Assembly: GCA_030587505.1 (NCBI GenBank)
Contig: JAUQYY010000041.1
Span: forward strand, 1 to 9,830
DNA: 9,830 nt
Origin: Candidatus Sigynarchaeota archaeon
Lineage (GTDB): Archaea; Asgardarchaeota; Jordarchaeia; Jordarchaeales; Jordarchaeaceae
Direction of reading: 5' to 3'
A program made the translations under genes and the position numbers. The notes beneath the pieces were generated by a model. It searched no databases, was not told the origin of the DNA, and saw nothing but the letters and a program-made list of their open reading frames with translations. Positions 6,382 through 9,830 of the stretch are shown here, piece by piece. Position 1 is the stretch's first letter, and every line of letters starts with the position of its first letter.

Positions 6382-6394
6382 AACGGTAACCGTT
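6382..6394. repeat. Short perfect palindrome, possible operator
   Basis: AACGGT-A-ACCGTT has two perfect 6-base arms around one central base. It lies 50 bp after the arrestin-like stop and about 190 bp before the first KaiC-like/V4R start, upstream of the likely promoter. Such sites often bind dimeric regulators, but a chance occurrence is possible. Confidence 0.4.
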
Positions 6395-6559
6395 TCTGTT
6401 TCTCCTGATACACTTGCGGGATTACGCTTCTCTTTTAGTTTGTGAAGCTTCAAGTTTGCCCTATTTATGGTAATCTTCCAGGTAACTTGGGAAAATACGC
6501 TTAATAAGGATATCACGCATATGTTATTTTCTAGTCTGTAATCTCAGAAAATGTGTTGG

Positions 6560-6566
6560 AAGGTGA
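6560..6566 (+). promoter_or_regulatory. Ribosome binding site that decides the TTG start at 6571
   Basis: AAGGTGA precedes TTG 6571 by four bases. The in-frame alternatives GTG 6553 and TTG 6556 would add only five or six residues and have no such site in front. Confidence 0.5.
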
Positions 6567-6570
6567 CCAT

Positions 6571-7845
6571 TTGGAGGTAGTAGACACCCGGATACCCTTT
6601 ATAGATTTCACTTTGGGTGGGCTCTCTGGTGGACAAGTGTTGCTTTTCACCGCGGATTCTTCCACACTAAACGATGCCCTGATGCTCAGCATACTTGTCA
6701 CGTTTAACCTGCTGGAACAGGGAATGTCCTGCGTCACTGTTCAAACGGATGTGCCATTTCCTCTAGCTATGAGGAAGGTTAACCACGCTTTTCTGCCTGG
6801 GAAATTCCCTTTCCTGATGAGTAAACTGGATGATGGTCATTTGATCTATCTGGACCTTGCGTCTGGTAGGGGGCAATTGGATTATAGTACCGAAAATCTT
6901 ACTGGTGTTAGGCTGGTCGGGGACGACATAGACCGCTTACTCTACGAGGCGGTTCGAGCGATGGACGATCTGAAGAAAAGATATCCTGAGAGCAGAGTGG
7001 TTTTCCTGTATCATAACATAAGCTCCTCTATAGTTGACTATGGCTCAAAAGCTGTGCTGAACATGTTGAGGAAGCTGATTGCGAATATTAGGAAGAATGG
7101 GGATATTTTCATAGGGGTGGTTAACAGGGATATTCACGAGCCGGAGATAACGAACACGTTGAAGCACGTCTCAAGCTACGCGGTGGAGTTCGGCTTAGAG
7201 ATGAAGGGTGATTCGCCGCATCCTTACCTTCAGGTTTCCAAAACACCGATAGTTGGCGTTGTTAAGAGAATCCTGCACAAAAAAATCGCCTATCATATTT
7301 CGGGCAACAAGTTTGAAACCTTCTCTCCGATCTCCTTCTACCTGGATGAGCTGGAAGACGGCCAGGTTTTCTACCAGAAGGGTGAGGTTTCAATACTAAG
7401 CACCAAGCACCTCGTGCTTCCCGTCCAGTTTATGGTGAATCTTCTGAAGGCTTTGGAGAAAAATCTTGATTACGAGGAGTATAGAAAATACTTTTTAGAG
7501 GTCGGAAAGGAGTTCGGGGCTAGAAACGTTAGGGTTGTCGAGTCGGAGTTCAAATTGAAGGAGGATAGGCTGCTATTCTCAACCCTTAGGTACATTGGTG
7601 CCAGGGGTTACGGCAAATTGCTGGGGGTTGACGGGGTCCTCAAAACCGGCAGGGTAAAAATTCGGATTCACTCCTCCATAGCCGAAATGTGGGGGAAATC
7701 AGGCAGACCCGTGGATGTTTTGATCGAGAGCGGTTTAAGGGGGATTCTGGAGGAAATCACCGGAAAAGAATGGGCATGTGAGGAAACAAAGTGTATCGCG
7801 AAGGGTGACGATTACTGCGAATTCGAGTTGACCGCCCTGGAGTGA
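6571..7845 (+). CDS. KaiC/RecA-like (Walker A-less) plus V4R domain protein, paralogue 1
   Basis: A 424-residue protein. Residues 1-240 follow the KaiC/Rad55 pattern: LGGLSGGQVLLFTADSST (15-32) occupies the Walker A position but has no GKT, then a helix and strand (SCVTVQTD), then SRVVFLYHNISSS (141-153) at the Walker B strand, and a signature GDIFIGVVNRDIHE (177-190). ATP binding by the classical P-loop is therefore unlikely. Residues about 285-424 are a V4R domain, a fold related to Bet3/TRAPP and to the sensor domains of XylR/DmpR, ending in C403-x4-C408-x7-C416 within CEETKCIAKGDDYCEF. V4R domains bind small hydrophobic molecules, metals or protein partners. The start TTG 6571 is chosen for its ribosome site and because it aligns with paralogues 2 and 3. 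The gene ends in an overlap or near-overlap with the next. Architecture is clear; ligand and role are unknown. Confidence 0.87.
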   Translation: MEVVDTRIPFIDFTLGGLSGGQVLLFTADSSTLNDALMLSILVTFNLLEQGMSCVTVQTDVPFPLAMRKVNHAFLPGKFPFLMSKLDDGHLIYLDLASGRGQLDYSTENLTGVRLVGDDIDRLLYEAVRAMDDLKKRYPESRVVFLYHNISSSIVDYGSKAVLNMLRKLIANIRKNGDIFIGVVNRDIHEPEITNTLKHVSSYAVEFGLEMKGDSPHPYLQVSKTPIVGVVKRILHKKIAYHISGNKFETFSPISFYLDELEDGQVFYQKGEVSILSTKHLVLPVQFMVNLLKALEKNLDYEEYRKYFLEVGKEFGARNVRVVESEFKLKEDRLLFSTLRYIGARGYGKLLGVDGVLKTGRVKIRIHSSIAEMWGKSGRPVDVLIESGLRGILEEITGKEWACEETKCIAKGDDYCEFELTALE

Positions 7846-7862
7846 CACGAACCGGAATTAGA

Positions 7863-7869
7863 TTTATAA
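7863..7869 (+). promoter_or_regulatory. Candidate TATA box between V4R paralogues 1 and 2
   Basis: TTTATAA within TTAGATTTATAACAC begins 17 bp after the stop of paralogue 1. A start of transcription near 7890 and a leader of about 26 bases to TTG 7917 would follow. The AT-rich stretch 7858-7900 has promoter rather than coding character, which favours the later start for paralogue 2. Confidence 0.45.
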
Positions 7870-7916
7870 CACTCTTTCCAATAATTTTTCAATTAGTTTC
7901 CTTTGGGGATGTGGCT

Positions 7917-9185
7917 TTGAAGGTTCGAAGTACCGGGATAGAGTTTGTGGATCAAACGCTGGGTACCCTCTACGATGGTTTGCCGATGATGTTTTCCGCA
8001 GATTCGGCAACGACGTATGACGCTCAGAGACTTGGTAACTTAATAGCGTTGAACATTCTGGAGAGGGGTGGGGCGTGTATTCTCATACATGAAAATCTTC
8101 CGTTCTCACTGGCGTTAGAGGGGCAACTCCACTTCACCACCCCCGAGAAGAGACTCGCTCTTCAGAAAGCGGTTGGGGAGGGTAGACTATACTACCTTGA
8201 TGTTGTTCTGGAAGACACAACTAATAAGGAATCTGAGCACTCAGATTGTGTGAAACCAGTTGAAAATGACCTCAACAGAATAATGTATGAGATACTGAAT
8301 GCAAAGAGCCAAATCAAAAAGGATTTTTCGGATGTTCCCGTCCTGATTTTGCAGGCGAACATTAGCTCTTTGGCCGTTGATTTTGACCCGGGCTCTATTC
8401 TGAGGATGATCAGAAAGCTGATCCTAAGGGTTAAGAGGAGTGGTGACCTTTTTCTTGGTATTTTGAATCGAGAACTACACGAGCGGAAGGTAGTTTATTC
8501 GCTCACCCACCTCGCCGACTATGTGCTTGAATTTGGAATAGACGTATTCAGCGGCAAAAAGCAACCATACGTATCCGTAACTAGGGTTCCTTTCCCTAAC
8601 AGTGTAAAAAGATACTACGGAAAGTCTGCCTACGAAATCACTGGGGATGATTTCTACACTCTTCCCTCCCTTCCCTCTTCTTTTGAGGAGTTAAAAGAAA
8701 ACCTTTTCTACATCGAATTGGGCGATGTCATCGCGTATGATACGAATTATGTCATCACTGGGATGCGCACCTTTGTTCATCTTTTGATGGAGATCGAAGA
8801 AAAACTTGGGAAAGGCGAGTACACAAGAATAATTAAAAGGGTGGGTAGTTCAGTAGGCTCACAAATCGCGAGATCGTTGTCCTGTCGGTTTCAGACGAGC
8901 GATGAGGAACTCTTCAAGAGTGCTGTGGACTACCTTTCAATTACAGGTTGGGGTAAGTTTAGGGTCTTGGAGGGAAACATTAAATCCGGCAGGATAAGGG
9001 TAGAATGTCTCTCTGTTCTTGCGGCTAACTACGGAGAATCCGATTACCCCGTATGCGTTTTAGAGGGAGGTATTCTACAAGGAATCCTTGAAGAACTCAC
9101 CTCTGAACACTGGACCTGTGAGGAAACGAAGTGCATCGCCAAAGGGGATAAGAAGTGTAGGTTCGAGTTGAAACTCAAAAAATAA
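7917..9185 (+). CDS. KaiC/RecA-like (Walker A-less) plus V4R domain protein, paralogue 2
   Basis: A 422-residue paralogue of the preceding gene, homologous along its full length. The Walker A position reads LGTLYDGLPMMFSADSATT (15-33), again with no GKT; the Walker B region is VLILQANISSLAVDF, followed by the signature GDLFLGILNRELHE (186-199). The V4R domain ends in CEETKCIAKGDKKCRFEL with C401, C406 and C414, nearly unchanged from paralogue 1, whereas the linker and helices between domains have diverged. I place the start at TTG 7917 (GGGGAT six bases upstream) because the product then aligns with both paralogues and has the same length. An upstream GTG at 7842 overlaps the previous stop as GTGA and would add 25 hydrophobic residues (TRTGIRFITLFPIIFQ and onward) that neither paralogue has; translational coupling from there cannot be excluded. 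Confidence 0.86.
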   Translation: MKVRSTGIEFVDQTLGTLYDGLPMMFSADSATTYDAQRLGNLIALNILERGGACILIHENLPFSLALEGQLHFTTPEKRLALQKAVGEGRLYYLDVVLEDTTNKESEHSDCVKPVENDLNRIMYEILNAKSQIKKDFSDVPVLILQANISSLAVDFDPGSILRMIRKLILRVKRSGDLFLGILNRELHERKVVYSLTHLADYVLEFGIDVFSGKKQPYVSVTRVPFPNSVKRYYGKSAYEITGDDFYTLPSLPSSFEELKENLFYIELGDVIAYDTNYVITGMRTFVHLLMEIEEKLGKGEYTRIIKRVGSSVGSQIARSLSCRFQTSDEELFKSAVDYLSITGWGKFRVLEGNIKSGRIRVECLSVLAANYGESDYPVCVLEGGILQGILEELTSEHWTCEETKCIAKGDKKCRFELKLKK

Positions 9186-9249
9186 CTCCACCGTCCTCTC
9201 TCGTCATAATTAGTGCGAGAATGATTAAAAAAATCAGTGATGAAGAGAA

Positions 9250-9830
9250 ATGAAGATGGGAAAAACTCTGGATTTCATTGACGAGGCCCTGGGTGACCTA
9301 GATGAGGGTACGTCAATGCTGTTCATAACAGATTCTTTCACCCTAGAGTATACGCTTACCCTTATTGGTTTTGTGGCTCTAAATTTTATTAGACAGGGGG
9401 GAGGATGCATAGGTGTCTTTACGAGTTTGCCTTTCTCCCTGCTTTTCGGCGACATCAAAAATAGGTTTTCCGAGGAACCACTTCCCCTCGTAGAGGGGAG
9501 CTTGAAGGAGGGTAGGATTTACTATCTCGATATAGTTTCAGATGTTGATTTACAAGAGTCTCTTGGTGGTTTCGACGGGGTCGTTAGAGTTACCAATGAT
9601 TCGGATAGGATTTTGTACGAAATCGACCGTTCCAGAGAACGAATTAAAAAGGCTTTTCCAGACATTCCCATTATGGTTCTGTACAGCAATCTCAGTTCGT
9701 CTATCATTGACTTTGGCTCCGCAACAGTTTTAAAGATGTTCAGAAGGCTAACGGTGAAAACAAAGCAAAGGGGCGACATCATTTTGGGTCTAGTTAACCG
9801 TGATTTGCACGACTCACGAGTAATAAATAC
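9250..9830 (+). CDS. KaiC/RecA-like (Walker A-less) protein, paralogue 3, 3' end cut by window edge
   Basis: An ATG at 9250 opens 193 codons without a stop to the window edge. The product aligns with paralogues 1 and 2 from its first residues (MKMGKTLDFIDEALGDLDEG beside MKVRSTGIEFVDQTLGTLYDG in part). It shows the same lost P-loop (LFITDSFTLEYT), the strand IMVLYSNLSSSIIDFG, and the signature GDIILGLVNRDLHD near residues 173-186. The V4R domain is expected beyond the right edge but not seen. There is no strong Shine-Dalgarno (GTGAT at 9237-9241 at best), and a TATA-like CATAATTAG at 9205-9213 could give it its own promoter. ATG 9256 is an alternative start two codons later. The gap to paralogue 2 is 64 bp. 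Confidence 0.85.
   Translation, partial: MKMGKTLDFIDEALGDLDEGTSMLFITDSFTLEYTLTLIGFVALNFIRQGGGCIGVFTSLPFSLLFGDIKNRFSEEPLPLVEGSLKEGRIYYLDIVSDVDLQESLGGFDGVVRVTNDSDRILYEIDRSRERIKKAFPDIPIMVLYSNLSSSIIDFGSATVLKMFRRLTVKTKQRGDIILGLVNRDLHDSRVIN

Larger units (their letters stand above)
6333..6570. other. 238-bp intergenic region before the KaiC-like/V4R gene array
   Basis: No reading frame or structured RNA is evident. It contains the palindrome at 6382-6394, a TATA-like CCTATTTATGG around 6460, and another AT-rich element CATATGTTATTTTC at 6519-6532, about 45 bp before the chosen TTG start. It is the longest gap in the plus-strand cluster after 2676, suggesting that the array has its own promoter. 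Confidence 0.5.

Noticed and set aside
6799..6816. Gly-Lys in LPGKFPF of KaiC-like paralogue 1 as a displaced P-loop
   Set aside because: It is not at the right structural position, lacks the Gly-rich loop and Thr/Ser, and is not conserved in paralogues 2 and 3.
7842..7916. GTG start overlapping the stop of V4R paralogue 1
   Set aside because: It would add 25 hydrophobic residues absent from both paralogues, and the DNA there looks like a promoter; kept only as an alternative start.
1..9830. Insertion sequence, integrase, CRISPR array or virus genes
   Set aside because: No transposase or integrase motifs, terminal repeats, regularly spaced repeats or structural virus genes are visible.

Overview
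The window reads as a piece of an archaeal chromosome, probably from an uncultured and possibly thermophilic lineage. The signs are TATA/BRE-type promoters (clearest at 2597-2610), Shine-Dalgarno sites matching GGAGGTGAT, frequent TTG starts, AGA/AGG arginine and ATA isoleucine codons, a stand-alone alpha-type subunit of ADP-forming acyl-CoA synthetase, an FrhB/F420-type iron-sulfur oxidoreductase, a Rag/Gtr-like GTPase and V4R-domain proteins. GC looks close to 50 percent by eye. I cannot fix the phylum from sequence alone.

Layout. At the left edge, on the minus strand and running off the window, is a HIT-family (histidine triad) protein (1-375). A 331-bp divergent intergenic region follows. 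From 707 onward every gene is on the plus strand: an ADP-forming acyl-CoA synthetase alpha subunit (707-2101); a small, diverged AbrB/VapB-like antitoxin without a toxin (2228-2449); an FrhB-like oxidoreductase with two 4Fe-4S motifs and an extra C-terminal beta domain (2676-4175); a Rag/Gtr-type small GTPase with a roadblock-like C-terminal domain (4225-5139); an arrestin-like beta-sandwich protein with an embedded CxCx6CxH motif (5187-6332); and three tandem paralogues that join a KaiC/RecA-like domain lacking a Walker A lysine to a V4R domain (6571-7845, 7917-9185, and 9250 to the right edge, truncated).

How the genes may work together. The left third is ordinary metabolism: acyl-CoA to acid plus ATP, and nucleotide hydrolase/transferase. 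From 2676 onward the window looks like one signalling or scaffolding neighbourhood. The strongest internal evidence is that the C-terminal domain of the FrhB-like enzyme and that of the arrestin-like protein are recognisably homologous, so two unrelated proteins flanking the Rag-like GTPase share an accessory module. My inference is a redox- or F420-linked, GTPase-controlled assembly with arrestin-type adaptor and V4R-type small-molecule or protein-binding partners. The parts (Rag, roadblock, arrestin, V4R/Bet3 fold) recall eukaryotic endomembrane signalling components. Function is not demonstrated by the sequence. I saw no rRNA, tRNA, CRISPR array, transposase or attachment site.
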